Below are positions 34,366-43,819 of a stretch of DNA of 64,000 bases, piece after piece; within the stretch, counting starts at the first letter, position 1, and each line of letters begins with the position of its first letter. The notes under the pieces are model-generated. The model worked only from the letters and a program-made list of their open reading frames with translations, did not search any database and was not told the origin of the DNA. Source of the DNA: Paenibacillus graminis (GTDB lineage Bacteria > Bacillota > Bacilli > Paenibacillales > Paenibacillaceae); assembly GCF_000758705.1 (NCBI RefSeq), contig NZ_CP009287.1:1240001-1304000 (forward strand), in the 5' to 3' direction. Made by a program: the position numbers and the translations under genes.

Positions 34366-34465
34366 CCGGGGCTCATAGCCCGGCCTTAACGGTTCACTGC
34401 ATCAGAAGATAAGAGATTTGCATACCCAAAGAGCGCCACGCGAAGTATTCGCTGGCGCTCTTTGG
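34366..34465. terminator. Two hairpins between convergent dps and AIM24 genes
   Basis: CCGGGGC/GCCCGG (34366-34383) is followed by a long hairpin in which CCAAAGAGCGCCA (34426-34438) pairs with TGGCGCTCTTTGG (34453-34465) and an inner CGAA/TTCG extends it. The larger one has A and T tracts on its arms, so it could serve both strands. Confidence 0.65.
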
Positions 34466-34486
34466 CAATATACAGCCTATCTCAGG

Positions 34487-35191
34487 CTACTTAATGAAGA
34501 CTCCCCCAAAGGGCAGGACCTCACGCAGAAAACGCTTGATAACCCCGTCCTCATTATTGTCGCGTTCGAAGCGGCGGCTCTGGCGTCCAGCCTGAAACAT
34601 CACCGGTCCGTGGCCGGTCATCTTCCAGTGATAGCTCATATGCTGGCTGGCCAAGTGATTGCCGTAGACGGTGAGCTCAAGCTTGGCGTTTTCGGGATAA
34701 GCGATAATACTGCCGGCATCCACATATAGTGGATCAAACGGATGCAGCTCGGCTTCGCATACCGTCCCCTCGGTCAATATGCCGATACTGCCCGGACCGG
34801 AGAACTTAACCTTGATGATATCGCGGGTGACAAGCATATTCTTCATGCTCAGCACCCTTGTCTCCATAGTCACTCCTTTGCTGTAGAAGAACAGATGCCG
34901 GAAATCATAGAGCAGATCGCTTTTTCCGTCCAGCTGGAAGGTTTTAACCCTGTAGCCGGGAGGCAGGGCGGCAACGAAGCGGCAAGGCCCGGTCATATCC
35001 GAGCGGATCAGCTTGCGTTTGCGGTACATACCCTTGACATCCATCAGCCGGTCGGCGCGGCCTGAAGAAGGGCCTTGATAAGCGATAATCTGCTGCGGAT
35101 GCAGCACATGAATTTCCTCGTTTTCTTCAACTGTGAAGGCCACGGCTTGTCCGCTGCCGCTGTCGCCTTCATCCTGGACATCGACGTTCAT
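34487..35191 (-). CDS. AIM24 family protein
   Basis: 234 residues. Matches the AIM24/TRAP-like beta-roll family in pattern: MLVTRDIIKVKFSGPGSIGI and EAELHPFDPLYVDAGSIIAY. Family members occur widely in bacteria without a settled biochemical role. The ATG at 35191 has GGGAG upstream. It lies 25 bp after a membrane coiled-coil gene on the same strand and is probably co-transcribed with it. Confidence 0.75.
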   Translation of the reverse strand: MNVDVQDEGDSGSGQAVAFTVEENEEIHVLHPQQIIAYQGPSSGRADRLMDVKGMYRKRKLIRSDMTGPCRFVAALPPGYRVKTFQLDGKSDLLYDFRHLFFYSKGVTMETRVLSMKNMLVTRDIIKVKFSGPGSIGILTEGTVCEAELHPFDPLYVDAGSIIAYPENAKLELTVYGNHLASQHMSYHWKMTGHGPVMFQAGRQSRRFERDNNEDGVIKRFLREVLPFGGVFIK

Positions 35192-35215
35192 AGTTTACAC
35201 TCCCTCATGTACACA

Positions 35216-35683
35216 TCAGCGCAGGCGGTCGCCTTTTCTGGATCTGTGGCGCATGCCAAGGCGCAGCACCCGGATCAGCAGGAAGTAACCGAGTACCAGC
35301 GCAAGTCCGGTAATTACCGTAACTTTAATCCGGTTATAGTAGTTCTCCCTCGCTGTACGGTCATTTTTCAGTTCATCCACCACCTGGCTGAGCTGGCGGT
35401 TCTGCTCCTGCAGGGCCGCATTCTGGGCCTGATAATCAGCCATCTGCTGCAGGGTTTGCCCAAGCTGTTCCTTGGTCTGCTGCAGCTCCTCCGTCGTCTG
35501 TCTGTAGCTTTCCTGCAACTGGTTGACCTCACCCGGAAGCTCCGAGAAGTTCTGCAATCCATTATATAAGTCACTGAAATAATTAGCCTTTGCCGCAGGA
35601 GCGGGAAATATGACTGACAACCCCAGGAGCAGCAATACTGAACATAACAGCTTTGCATAAGTGTGTTTTACTTTTGGCTTCAT
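35216..35683 (-). CDS. Membrane-anchored coiled-coil protein, unknown function
   Basis: 155 residues from the ATG at 35683, chosen because AGGTGGTG lies 9 bp upstream; the in-frame GTG at 35698 falls inside that site. A signal-like segment (LLCSVLLLLGLSVIFPAPAA) precedes a glutamine-rich coiled coil (~40-115, LQESYRQTTEELQQTKEQLG). A C-terminal membrane span (VTVITGLALVLGYFLLIRVL) and a basic tail follow. The coiled coil is probably outside the membrane. No family recognised. Confidence 0.6.
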   Translation of the reverse strand: MKPKVKHTYAKLLCSVLLLLGLSVIFPAPAAKANYFSDLYNGLQNFSELPGEVNQLQESYRQTTEELQQTKEQLGQTLQQMADYQAQNAALQEQNRQLSQVVDELKNDRTARENYYNRIKVTVITGLALVLGYFLLIRVLRLGMRHRSRKGDRLR

Positions 35684-35946
35684 TTCTGCAATCACCACCT
35701 GGTATAGACTGGGCTTCCTTTTTATTTTAACATAGCTGAACTAGCTTGGCTTGGCATCTGGTGCCGCAGTATGGCGTGATTTGGCGGTTGGGGCGGTATT
35801 TTGTCTAAGCAGAGTTTATAAGTGTTTACCCTGGCGCCAGGGAGGATAACCATATCTACAGGTAATACCGGATAGAGGCTGACATGGTTTCTATTTAAAT
35901 GTAGGAATTTATGAATTATACTTTGTACGGAAAGGGGCTGCATGCT

Positions 35947-36633
35947 ATGAATAAATGGCTCAAAACCCTGCTGTTTCTTGCAGGTTCCGCTTTACTGACC
36001 CGGCTGATTCCTTTTTCCTCTCTGTTCCGCAATCTGGATACCATGTTCCATGAATTTGGCCATGCCCTGGTCACGCTGCTGCTCTCGGGAAGTGTGCTGC
36101 GCATTGAATTGTATGCAGATCATAGCGGAGTAACCTACTCGGCTATAGAAGCTGGCGGGAAAGCGGTTCTGGTATCACTGGCGGGCTATACGCTGGCGTC
36201 ATTATTCTCACTTCTGCTGTTTTATTTGTATAACAGAGGGCGGTATAGATGGGGGCTGCTGCTGGCATCCGGTGTGGCGCTGGTGATGCTTGTCCTGTAT
36301 GTGCGGGGCGGATTCGGAATGCTCTGGCTGGGCGGGTTCATCCTGCTGAATCTGGTGATGCTGTTCGTCTGGCCAAAGGCCGGCAAATATTATTATTTAT
36401 TCCTGGCCTTTCTGACCCTGGAGGAATCTGTCGTGGGTTCACTGTATCTAGTTTCGGCTGCAGCGTTTACCCCAGGACGTGCAGGAGATGCGGCTAATCT
36501 GGCACGGCTTACACCGCTGCCTGCGATTGTCTGGGCGCTTCTGTTTTTTGTATTCTCGCTGTTGTGTGCAAAATGGGCGCTGGGATTTTTTTTCAAGGAG
36601 GAGCGGAGCAGACACAGTCCTGCAAGCTACTAA
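35947..36633 (+). CDS. M50B-like membrane metallopeptidase
   Basis: 228 residues from the ATG at 35947 (AAAGGGGC upstream); an earlier in-frame ATG at 35911 has a poorer site. The HEFGH motif in NLDTMFHEFGHALVTLLLSG supplies the zinc-binding HExxH of site-2-type proteases, and about six membrane helices are present. This is the small M50B form lacking a PDZ domain. In vivo substrates are unknown. Confidence 0.75.
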   Translation: MNKWLKTLLFLAGSALLTRLIPFSSLFRNLDTMFHEFGHALVTLLLSGSVLRIELYADHSGVTYSAIEAGGKAVLVSLAGYTLASLFSLLLFYLYNRGRYRWGLLLASGVALVMLVLYVRGGFGMLWLGGFILLNLVMLFVWPKAGKYYYLFLAFLTLEESVVGSLYLVSAAAFTPGRAGDAANLARLTPLPAIVWALLFFVFSLLCAKWALGFFFKEERSRHSPASY

Positions 36634-36680
36634 AATGCGTATTTATCGTCATGTTTCGACAAAAGAATGTTCTTTCACAA

Positions 36681-36720
36681 AGAGGAATTCTCCTTTTAAA
36701 GGAGAGTGCCTCTTTTTTTG
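36681..36720 (+). terminator. Strong Rho-independent terminator
   Basis: AGAGG then TTCTCCTTT pairs with AAAGGAGA then CCTCT, followed by seven T residues. Confidence 0.9.
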
Positions 36721-36817
36721 TCGATATTATAGGACCGAACATATATTCCATGACAAGGAGTTGTCCGCCAATATTGGTACATTAATAGAAGACCCAAAAA
36801 AAGAAAGAGGTGGAAAT

Positions 36818-37501
36818 ATGCAAGCAAGTTTTCAGCCCATACTTACGTGGAGCCAGGAACGGGTTTTTGCAGCCGGTGCGCAGAATGTAGTTCTGCTTAT
36901 CGAGTGGAAGGGAATCTCCAATCCTGAGGAATCCCGCAAGCGGACCCGGAAGGTGGTCGCCCGCGAGATTGAACTTAGAATCTGGCTGGAAGCACATGTA
37001 ACCTTCAAGGGATGTCATGGCTGCAACGCAGAAGTCGGGGAGGGGCGTTCTATACTGCTTAAGCTTGGCAAACTATATTCCGAAGCACGGAAATACATCG
37101 CTTTGGAATTCACGATGGCAGCCAAACCGGCCGGGATTCATGAAGTCCTTTGGCTGCAATGGCAATATAAACAGCCTCCGGTAGAACGGATCCGGGAACT
37201 GCCTTTAAAAAAGCTCAGCTTGGAATATACACATCATACAGATGTCCTGTCAGAACGGTGCTGCTTCCACGTCGAGAAACACCTGGAGCTCTTGAAGACG
37301 GAGAAGCTGCTGGAAGAAGCGGCGGTGCAGCGCACCAAAGGCAGCATCGAGACAGAGTTCGAGCATCTTCGGAGACAGGCTGACGATTTACTGCTGCTGG
37401 CGGCCAGGTCCGGAGATATGCAGCTTGTGAAAGAAGCAGAAACAGTGTATAAACAGCTTGACGCAAAGAGCCAAGCCTCGTGGAGGACAGCATCAAGATA
37501 G
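36818..37501 (+). CDS. Protein resembling the tail of VWA proteins, without the VWA domain
   Basis: 227 residues from the ATG at 36818 with AGAGGTGG upstream; an in-frame extension to 36479 would cross the preceding terminator. The beta-rich first half (GRSILLKLGKLYSEARKYIA, then VLWLQWQY) and helical second half (EKHLELLKTEKLLEEAAVQ) resemble the region that follows the von Willebrand A domain in bacterial VWA proteins. No MIDAS motif is present. It may be a split or regulatory partner of a VWA protein encoded elsewhere. The similarity is a judgement by pattern. Confidence 0.45.
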   Translation: MQASFQPILTWSQERVFAAGAQNVVLLIEWKGISNPEESRKRTRKVVAREIELRIWLEAHVTFKGCHGCNAEVGEGRSILLKLGKLYSEARKYIALEFTMAAKPAGIHEVLWLQWQYKQPPVERIRELPLKKLSLEYTHHTDVLSERCCFHVEKHLELLKTEKLLEEAAVQRTKGSIETEFEHLRRQADDLLLLAARSGDMQLVKEAETVYKQLDAKSQASWRTASR

Positions 37502-37610
37502 GGACGGCGGTAATTGTACACAAACCTGCCAGTACATACATAAGCGTATTCATTCATAATCTTAGCGGGGAATAGTTAACAATTAACCGATTTATAATTG
37601 TGGTGGTGTA

Positions 37611-37706
37611 GTAAAATAGTTCTATTATATTTATTAATTTGAGTTATTACATCAATAGTTATAGATATATATAACTAATTTATTTAAAATAATGGGTCTA
37701 TTTTAC
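37611..37706. promoter_or_regulatory. AT-rich control region of the WYL gene with inverted arms
   Basis: GTAAAATAG (37611-37619) and CTATTTTAC (37698-37706) are perfect inverted copies 78 bp apart flanking an AT-rich stretch that also holds the palindrome-like ttatagatatatataa. This may be a looped or paired operator for autoregulation by the downstream WYL protein. Confidence 0.35.
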
Positions 37707-37729
37707 CATGAACTCAAGGGGAACTGAAA

Positions 37730-38695
37730 ATGACAGACCGATTAATCCGGCTAATGCGCATTATTACGCTAGTGCAAGCCAAACCGGGAATTTTAGCCCG
37801 CGAACTGGCGGAACGCTGCGGCAACAGCGAGAGAACGATATACCGGGATATGGATGCGCTCAGCGCCATGCACATCCCTATCATCCATTTGGGACATGGG
37901 AAAGGATACGCTTTTATCGGTAATTTTGCATTATATCCTCTGGATTGGTCGGAAGAAGAATCGGCCGCATTTTCACAGCTGCGGGACATTATGGATGACA
38001 TCAAAAACACACTGCCTCCCAGCTTTGAGAGCGCCTATGAGAAGGTAATGGCCGCAGCCTACAAGCAGAAGGCGGAAAGGGAAGAAACGATGGAGACTGC
38101 CAAAAGAGAAGCTGGACAGCTATGGATGGAAAGAAGCGGGTACCAGGATGAACCGCCGCCCTTTTTAACCGAGGTATTGAACGCCATCATGAAGCAAAAC
38201 AGCATTCTGGCCGACTATAGCGAGAATGCCTATGCTGAAAGAAACATTCAGATTGATCCATACTGCCTTGTTCCCTTGGAAAATCGTTATCATTTAATCG
38301 GTTTTTGTCATCGTTTCGGGATTATCCGGACTTTTCATCTTCATGGGTTCTCGAATGTGAAGCCGACGAATCTTTGGTTTTCCAAAGAGCAGTTTGATTT
38401 GCAGGCCTTTATGGAGCAGAAGTGGTCACTGGACCGGGATAGTCTGCAGGTAGAGTTCAAAATCAGGTTTTCGGAACGGGTGCTGGACCGGATCAAATAC
38501 GAGGATATGTTTGTGAAACCCAACAAGGTGGACCTCCACACCAGGTGCCTGCATTTTAAAGTGGCAATAGAACAGGACATCGGCTTTGTCCGCTGGATTC
38601 TGAATTTTGAAGAAGAGGCCGAAATTATGGAGCCGTTATATTACCGGGAGATGCTGAGAAATCAGTTGGAGAAATGGCTGTCGCTATATAAATAG
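37730..38695 (+). CDS. YafY-type HTH-WYL transcriptional regulator
   Basis: 321 residues. An N-terminal winged HTH (LIRLMRIITLVQAKPGILAR, then ERTIYRDMDALSAMHIPI) is followed by a WYL domain (~140-235: NSILADYSENAYAERNIQID, PLENRYHLIGFCHRFGIIRT) and a C-terminal WCX domain. WYL domains sense small ligands or nucleic acids and control transcription. The regulon is unknown; the following transporter genes are a possible target. Confidence 0.85.
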   Translation: MTDRLIRLMRIITLVQAKPGILARELAERCGNSERTIYRDMDALSAMHIPIIHLGHGKGYAFIGNFALYPLDWSEEESAAFSQLRDIMDDIKNTLPPSFESAYEKVMAAAYKQKAEREETMETAKREAGQLWMERSGYQDEPPPFLTEVLNAIMKQNSILADYSENAYAERNIQIDPYCLVPLENRYHLIGFCHRFGIIRTFHLHGFSNVKPTNLWFSKEQFDLQAFMEQKWSLDRDSLQVEFKIRFSERVLDRIKYEDMFVKPNKVDLHTRCLHFKVAIEQDIGFVRWILNFEEEAEIMEPLYYREMLRNQLEKWLSLYK

Positions 38696-38963
38696 CACAG
38701 TTTTTTCTTTTATTGAGGACTGGAGTTATTCCTATATAAACACTGGTGTTAGTTTTATGTGCAAAAACATCTTGTCTATCCAGAATTTATATAGTAGTGT
38801 TATACCATTAAATAACAATAATGTAGACTTATCCCGATTATCTATCGCCTAATGTAAGGTGTTGGTTATGCTTTATTTCGTCTATGAGGTAATTCATCGT
38901 TCTTCCATTTGACCTTTGTTCAATTTCTATTCGTTCAATTTCCAATAGAAAAGAGGGTTCATT
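38696..38963 (+). other. Gene-free region before the peptide transporter
   Basis: AT-rich. It contains a perfect 12-bp palindrome AACACTGGTGTT (38739-38750) and a direct repeat of GTTCAATTTC close to the start of the transporter operon. No promoter could be fixed with confidence. AAGAGGG serves as the ribosome site of the next gene. Confidence 0.4.
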
Positions 38964-39953
38964 GTGGTCCAGCCTATTCTGAAAGTTGAGGAATTGCACA
39001 CCCATTTTTTTACTGAACGCGGCGAAGTGCCGGCAGTGGACGGGGTGGATCTGTACATCAATCCGGGAGAAGTTCTGGGCGTGGTGGGCGAATCGGGCTG
39101 CGGCAAAAGCGTCACTTCGCTATCCATTCTGAAGCTAATTCCTAATCCGCCGGGCAAGATCGTGAGCGGGCGTATTTTGCTGAAGGGTCAGGATATCGTA
39201 CCGCTAAAAGAAAAAGAAATGCGCAAAATCCGCGGCGATGCCGTGGCGATGATTTTTCAGGAGCCGATGACTTCCCTGAACCCGCTGTTTACTGTCGGCC
39301 AGCAAATTATAGAAACCGTCCGGCTGCACCGTGGCCTGTCCAAGAAGGATGCCCGTACCCATGCGGTGGACAGCCTCCGCAAGGTCGGCATTCCCCGGCC
39401 GGAGGCGATTATCGATGAGTATCCGCATCAATTGTCGGGGGGAATGCGGCAGCGGGTGATGATTGCGATGTCGATCTCCTGCAGTCCCGAACTGCTCATT
39501 GCCGATGAGCCGACAACCGCGCTCGATGTTACGATACAGGCACAGATTCTGGACCTGATCCGCAAGCTGAACGAAGAGCAGGGAACTGCCGTTATGCTGA
39601 TTACCCATGATCTTGGGGTGGTGGCGGAAATGTGCCAACGGGTTGCCGTAATGTATGCGGGCAAGGTGGTGGAGGAGGGGTGTGTGCGCGATATTTTTAA
39701 GAATCCTCTGCATCCTTATACCCGGGGGCTGATCCAGTCGGTACCGAGAATGGGCGAAACCAGGGAGCGGCTGTACTCGATTCCCGGCAACGTGCCCATC
39801 TTGAGCGCAGAAATGCAGGGCTGCCGGTTCGCGCCGCGTTGTTCCCATGTGATGGAGCTCTGCCGGCAATCCCTTCCGCAGCTGAAGCTGCAGGAGGATA
39901 ACCACAGCTGCAGATGCTGGCTGCATGATAGTCAACAGGAGGATGCGGTATGA
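38964..39953 (+). CDS. Oligopeptide/dipeptide ABC transporter ATPase (OppD/DppD-type)
   Basis: 329 residues from a GTG start. Walker [15 protein letters not shown] signature [17 protein letters not shown], Walker [15 protein letters not shown]-loop LITHDLGVV. The C-terminal oligopeptide extension has a Cys-rich region ([19 protein letters not shown]) that binds an iron-sulfur cluster in some family members. It energises uptake with the OppF-type partner, whose start overlaps this stop by 4 bp (ATGA). Confidence 0.92.
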   Translation: MVQPILKVEELHTHFFTERGEVPAVDGVDLYINPGEVLGVVGESGCGKSVTSLSILKLIPNPPGKIVSGRILLKGQDIVPLKEKEMRKIRGDAVAMIFQEPMTSLNPLFTVGQQIIETVRLHRGLSKKDARTHAVDSLRKVGIPRPEAIIDEYPHQLSGGMRQRVMIAMSISCSPELLIADEPTTALDVTIQAQILDLIRKLNEEQGTAVMLITHDLGVVAEMCQRVAVMYAGKVVEEGCVRDIFKNPLHPYTRGLIQSVPRMGETRERLYSIPGNVPILSAEMQGCRFAPRCSHVMELCRQSLPQLKLQEDNHSCRCWLHDSQQEDAV

Positions 39954-40942
39954 GCGATAACCTGCTGGAGGTCAAAAACCTCAAAAAATATTATCCGGTC
40001 AACAAAGGGTTTTTCAATAAAACTCAAGCTTATGTCAAAGCGGTCGATGATATATCCTTTTCTGTCAGGAAGGGCGAAACCTTTGGCCTTGTGGGTGAAA
40101 GCGGCTGCGGCAAATCAACGACCGGCCGTTCATTGCTTCGTCTGATCGAGCCTACGGCGGGAGAAGTCTGGTTCGAAGGCCGGGATATTACGAAGCTGTC
40201 TATGGAGGAGATGCGCAAGCGCCGGCGGGAGATGCAGATTGTTTTCCAGGACCCGTTCTCTTCCCTCGACCCGCGGTATACCGTGCAGCGTATCCTGGAG
40301 GAGCCGATGATTGTGCATAACGCAGGCAACGCGAAGGAGCGGCGGGCGGCTGTTGAACGGCTGGCCGATGTAGTCGGTCTGGCCAAGGCACATCTTCAGC
40401 GGTACCCGCATCAATTCTCCGGCGGCCAGCGCCAGCGGATCGGGATTGCCAGAGCGCTGTCCCTGCAGCCGAAGCTGATTATCGCTGATGAGCCTGTGTC
40501 TGCCCTTGATGTGTCCATCCAGTCCCAGGTCATCAATCTGATGCAGGATTTACAAAAAGAATTCGGACTAACTTACATATTCATAGCTCATGACCTTAGT
40601 GTGGTGAAGCATATCTGCGACCGTGTTGCCGTGATGTACCTTGGACGGATTGTCGAGATTACCGATAAGAATAAGCTGTATGACCAGCCGGAGCATCCTT
40701 ATACACAAGCGCTGCTGTCAGCGGTTCCGGAACCCGATCCGGATATCCGCAAGGAGCGGGTCATTCTGCAGGGGGAGGTGCCGAGTCCGGCGAATGCGCC
40801 GGCAGGCTGTGCTTTTAATACCCGTTGCCCCCGGGTGATGGATGTCTGCCGTAGTACAAGGCCTCCGCTGCTGGAAACCGGACCCCGGCATCTAACCGCA
40901 TGTCATTTGTATGGCGGAGAGACCCGTACCCATCTGACTTAG
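39950..40942 (+). CDS. Oligopeptide/dipeptide ABC transporter ATPase (OppF/DppF-type)
   Basis: 330 residues. Walker [18 protein letters not shown], signature QFSGGQRQRIGIARALS, Walker B LIIADEPVSALD, and the C-terminal Cys motif GCAFNTRCPRVMDVC. Second nucleotide-binding subunit of the transporter. It is followed by a 115-bp spacer and the binding protein gene. Confidence 0.92.
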   Translation: MSDNLLEVKNLKKYYPVNKGFFNKTQAYVKAVDDISFSVRKGETFGLVGESGCGKSTTGRSLLRLIEPTAGEVWFEGRDITKLSMEEMRKRRREMQIVFQDPFSSLDPRYTVQRILEEPMIVHNAGNAKERRAAVERLADVVGLAKAHLQRYPHQFSGGQRQRIGIARALSLQPKLIIADEPVSALDVSIQSQVINLMQDLQKEFGLTYIFIAHDLSVVKHICDRVAVMYLGRIVEITDKNKLYDQPEHPYTQALLSAVPEPDPDIRKERVILQGEVPSPANAPAGCAFNTRCPRVMDVCRSTRPPLLETGPRHLTACHLYGGETRTHLT

Positions 40943-41057
40943 CATGCAGTGAGACTCAATTCTGCAAGCAATCTTGGCCTTGGTATATGGCAGCGCTTTG
41001 GCGCGACTCCATATAGAAGTTTTAACACTTTAACGAAAGAAGGGAGTTTTTCAAAGG

Positions 41058-42725
41058 ATGAAGACATGGAGCAGTCTTGCATTGGCAGTAACGCTGGGGG
41101 CGGTTTTGTTCTTAAGCGGCTGCGGAGGTAACAACAACAATGCCGGTACAGAAGCAACAACGGGTTCGAATGCAGCGGCAACCACCGCACCGGAAAGCTC
41201 GCCTGAAGCGGCGGCAACGCAGGATACATTGATCGTAGGACGCGGCGGCGACTCTGCCTCGCTGGACCCGGCCATTGTGACCGACGGTGAATCGCTGAAG
41301 ATCGCCCATCAAGTGTTCGACTCTCTGCTGGAGTACAAACCCGGTACCTCTGAAGTACAAGCTTCACTTGCTGACAGCTGGGAAGTTTCTGCCGACGGTT
41401 TGACCTATACCTTCAAGCTGCATCCGGGTGTGAAGTTCCATGATGGAACGGATTTCGACGCCGAAGCGGTAGTATTCAACTTCACCCGCTGGAGCGATCC
41501 GGCTAGTGAATTCAAATTTGAAGGGGACTCCTTTGATTATTATGATTCCATGTTCGGTCCGGACGGCAGCCGTGTGATCAAGGAAGTGAAGGCTGTGGAT
41601 GCTACAACCGTACAATTTATTTTGAACCAGCCGCAGGCGCCATTCCTGCAGAATATTGCAATGACCTCTTTCGGAATTGCCAGTCCTGCTGCCATTAAGG
41701 AAAAGAAGGAAAACTTCAAGAATGAGCCTGTGGGTACCGGACCTTATGTGTTCAAGGAGTGGAAGCACAATGATTCCATTACACTGGACAAGAATTCCGG
41801 CTACTGGAAAGAAGGGCTTCCTAAGCTGAACAAAGTTATCGTTCGCTCTATTCCGGACAACTCGGCACGCTTCAACGCCCTGCAGAACGGCGAGATTGAT
41901 CTGATGGAGGATCTGAGCCCGGATGATCTGTCCACGCTGGAAGGCAACACTGAACTGCAAAAGATTGAACGTCCGCCGTTCAATGTGTCTTACCTCGGCT
42001 TCAACTTCAAAAAGAAACCTTTCGACAATGTAAAAGTAAGACAGGCGCTGAACTATGCTGTAAATAAACAAGCAATTATCGATGCCTTCTTCTCAGGCCA
42101 GGCAACTGCAGCAGTAAACCCTATGCCTCCATCCCTCTGGGGCTATAACGATGCTGTGAAAGATTATGATTACGATCTGGATAAAGCCAAGGCACTTCTG
42201 GCGGAAGCCGGATATCCTGAGGGCCTCCCGGACCCGGTAACCTTGTATGCCATGCCAGTATCCCGGCCTTACATGCCTGACGGCAAGAAGGTTGCTGAAG
42301 CCATCCAAGCGGATTGGGAAAAGATCGGCGTAAAAACCGTTATTGAATCACCTGAATGGGCGACTTACCTCGATGATACCAAAGCCGGGGAAAAGGATGA
42401 TATCTACATGCTCGGCTGGACGGGCGACAATGGAGACCCGGATAACTTCCTGTACACGCTCCTGGATAAAGATGCTATTCCAGGTAACAACCGCAGCTTC
42501 TACGTAAATGAAGAACTGCATACCCTGCTGATCAATGCCCAGAAGGAAACGGATCAGACCAAACGTTCAGACCTGTACAAGCAGGCGCAGGAAATTATCA
42601 AAGCGGACGCGCCTTGGATTCCACTGGTGCACACCACTCCGCTGCTGGCTGCGAAAGCCAACCTGAAAGGGTATGTTCCAGGTCCGACAGGTACGGAATA
42701 TTACAGCGGAATTTACTTCGAATAG
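41058..42725 (+). CDS. ABC transporter substrate-binding lipoprotein (SBP family 5)
   Basis: 555 residues with a lipoprotein signal (LAVTLGAVLFLSGCGG, lipobox LSGC) followed by an Ala/Thr/Gly-rich spacer. The SBP_bac_5 fold is shown by TLIVGRGGDSASLDPAIVTD, LADSWEVSADGLTYTFKL and GVKFHDGTDFDAEAVVF. Captures peptides, or possibly other solutes such as glutathione or nickel chelates, at the outer face of the membrane. Ligand cannot be assigned from sequence. Confidence 0.9.
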   Translation: MKTWSSLALAVTLGAVLFLSGCGGNNNNAGTEATTGSNAAATTAPESSPEAAATQDTLIVGRGGDSASLDPAIVTDGESLKIAHQVFDSLLEYKPGTSEVQASLADSWEVSADGLTYTFKLHPGVKFHDGTDFDAEAVVFNFTRWSDPASEFKFEGDSFDYYDSMFGPDGSRVIKEVKAVDATTVQFILNQPQAPFLQNIAMTSFGIASPAAIKEKKENFKNEPVGTGPYVFKEWKHNDSITLDKNSGYWKEGLPKLNKVIVRSIPDNSARFNALQNGEIDLMEDLSPDDLSTLEGNTELQKIERPPFNVSYLGFNFKKKPFDNVKVRQALNYAVNKQAIIDAFFSGQATAAVNPMPPSLWGYNDAVKDYDYDLDKAKALLAEAGYPEGLPDPVTLYAMPVSRPYMPDGKKVAEAIQADWEKIGVKTVIESPEWATYLDDTKAGEKDDIYMLGWTGDNGDPDNFLYTLLDKDAIPGNNRSFYVNEELHTLLINAQKETDQTKRSDLYKQAQEIIKADAPWIPLVHTTPLLAAKANLKGYVPGPTGTEYYSGIYFE

Positions 42726-42804
42726 TATGCTCCGTAAGTATTTCTTGCCGCTGCTGCCTGGGGCGGCAAGTGATGCTTAAGGACCTCTGGAAGGTGAGCC
42801 GAAT

Positions 42805-43809
42805 TTGAACTCCTACCTATTAAAACGCATCATCGTGTTGATCCCTGTGCTGATCGGGATGACAATTATCGTTTTTTCCATTATTCATGCGATACCGGGT
42901 GATCCGGCGGAGACGATTCTGGGCCAAAAGGCTACAGAGCAATCCAAGCAGGCGCTGCGGGAGCAGCTTGGACTGGACAAACCATGGCTGCAGCAGTATT
43001 TCAATTATATGGGTGATTTGCTGCAAGGAGATCTGGGAACCTCAATCCGGACCAAAACGCCGATCGCCAAAGAAATTATGCCTTATCTTGCAGCGACTCT
43101 GGAGCTTACGGCGGCCGCTATGCTGTTTGCAACGATTGTAGGTGTCAATGCGGGGATTCTGGGCGCCTGGCGGCAAAATTCATGGTTCGACTATACCGCG
43201 ATGATTATTGCACTTATTGGCGTCTCTATGCCGATCTTCTGGCTTGGGCTGATGGAGCAGCTGTTATTCGCGCTGAAGCTGCATTGGCTTCCATCCATAG
43301 GAAGGATGGACCAGCGCAATCCGGTGGAGAGCATTACCCATCTCTATGTGATTGATACGATTATTGCTGGACAGTGGGGACAGCTGTGGACGGTTATGAA
43401 GCATTTAATCCTGCCAAGTATCGCGCTCGGAACCATCCCGATGGCAATTATCGCCCGCATGACCCGTTCCAGCATGCTGGAGGTTATGAATTCCGACTAT
43501 ATCCGTACGGCAAAAGCCAAAGGCATGCCGCAATTCCTGGTCGTGTACAAACATGCGCTTAAGAACGCGCTGATTCCTGTGCTGACGGTAGTCGGCTTGC
43601 AGACAGGCGCTCTTCTCGGCGGAGCCGTGCTGACTGAGACGATCTTTGCCTGGCCGGGCGTGGGAAGATATATATTTGAAGCGATCAGTTCCCGTGACTA
43701 TCCGGTGATTCAGACGGGCATTCTGATCATTGCCTTTATTTTTGTTGTGATCAATCTAATTGTGGATCTGCTCTACGCTGCTATCGATCCGCGCATCAAT
43801 TACAAGTGA
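42805..43809 (+). CDS. ABC transporter permease (DppB/OppB-type)
   Basis: 334 residues from a TTG start (AAGGTGAG upstream). N-terminus LLKRIIVLIPVLIGMTIIVF is typical of DppB-type permeases, with six membrane helices. The cytoplasmic coupling motif is MLEVMNSDYIRTAKAKGMP (EAA loop). It forms the membrane channel with the DppC-type partner encoded immediately downstream. Confidence 0.92.
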   Translation: MNSYLLKRIIVLIPVLIGMTIIVFSIIHAIPGDPAETILGQKATEQSKQALREQLGLDKPWLQQYFNYMGDLLQGDLGTSIRTKTPIAKEIMPYLAATLELTAAAMLFATIVGVNAGILGAWRQNSWFDYTAMIIALIGVSMPIFWLGLMEQLLFALKLHWLPSIGRMDQRNPVESITHLYVIDTIIAGQWGQLWTVMKHLILPSIALGTIPMAIIARMTRSSMLEVMNSDYIRTAKAKGMPQFLVVYKHALKNALIPVLTVVGLQTGALLGGAVLTETIFAWPGVGRYIFEAISSRDYPVIQTGILIIAFIFVVINLIVDLLYAAIDPRINYK

Positions 43810-43819
43810 GGGGAGACTT

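Noticed and set aside
36479..36817. N-terminal extension of the VWA-tail-like gene
   Set aside because: Overlaps the M50 gene and a strong terminator; a good ribosome site precedes the ATG at 36818.
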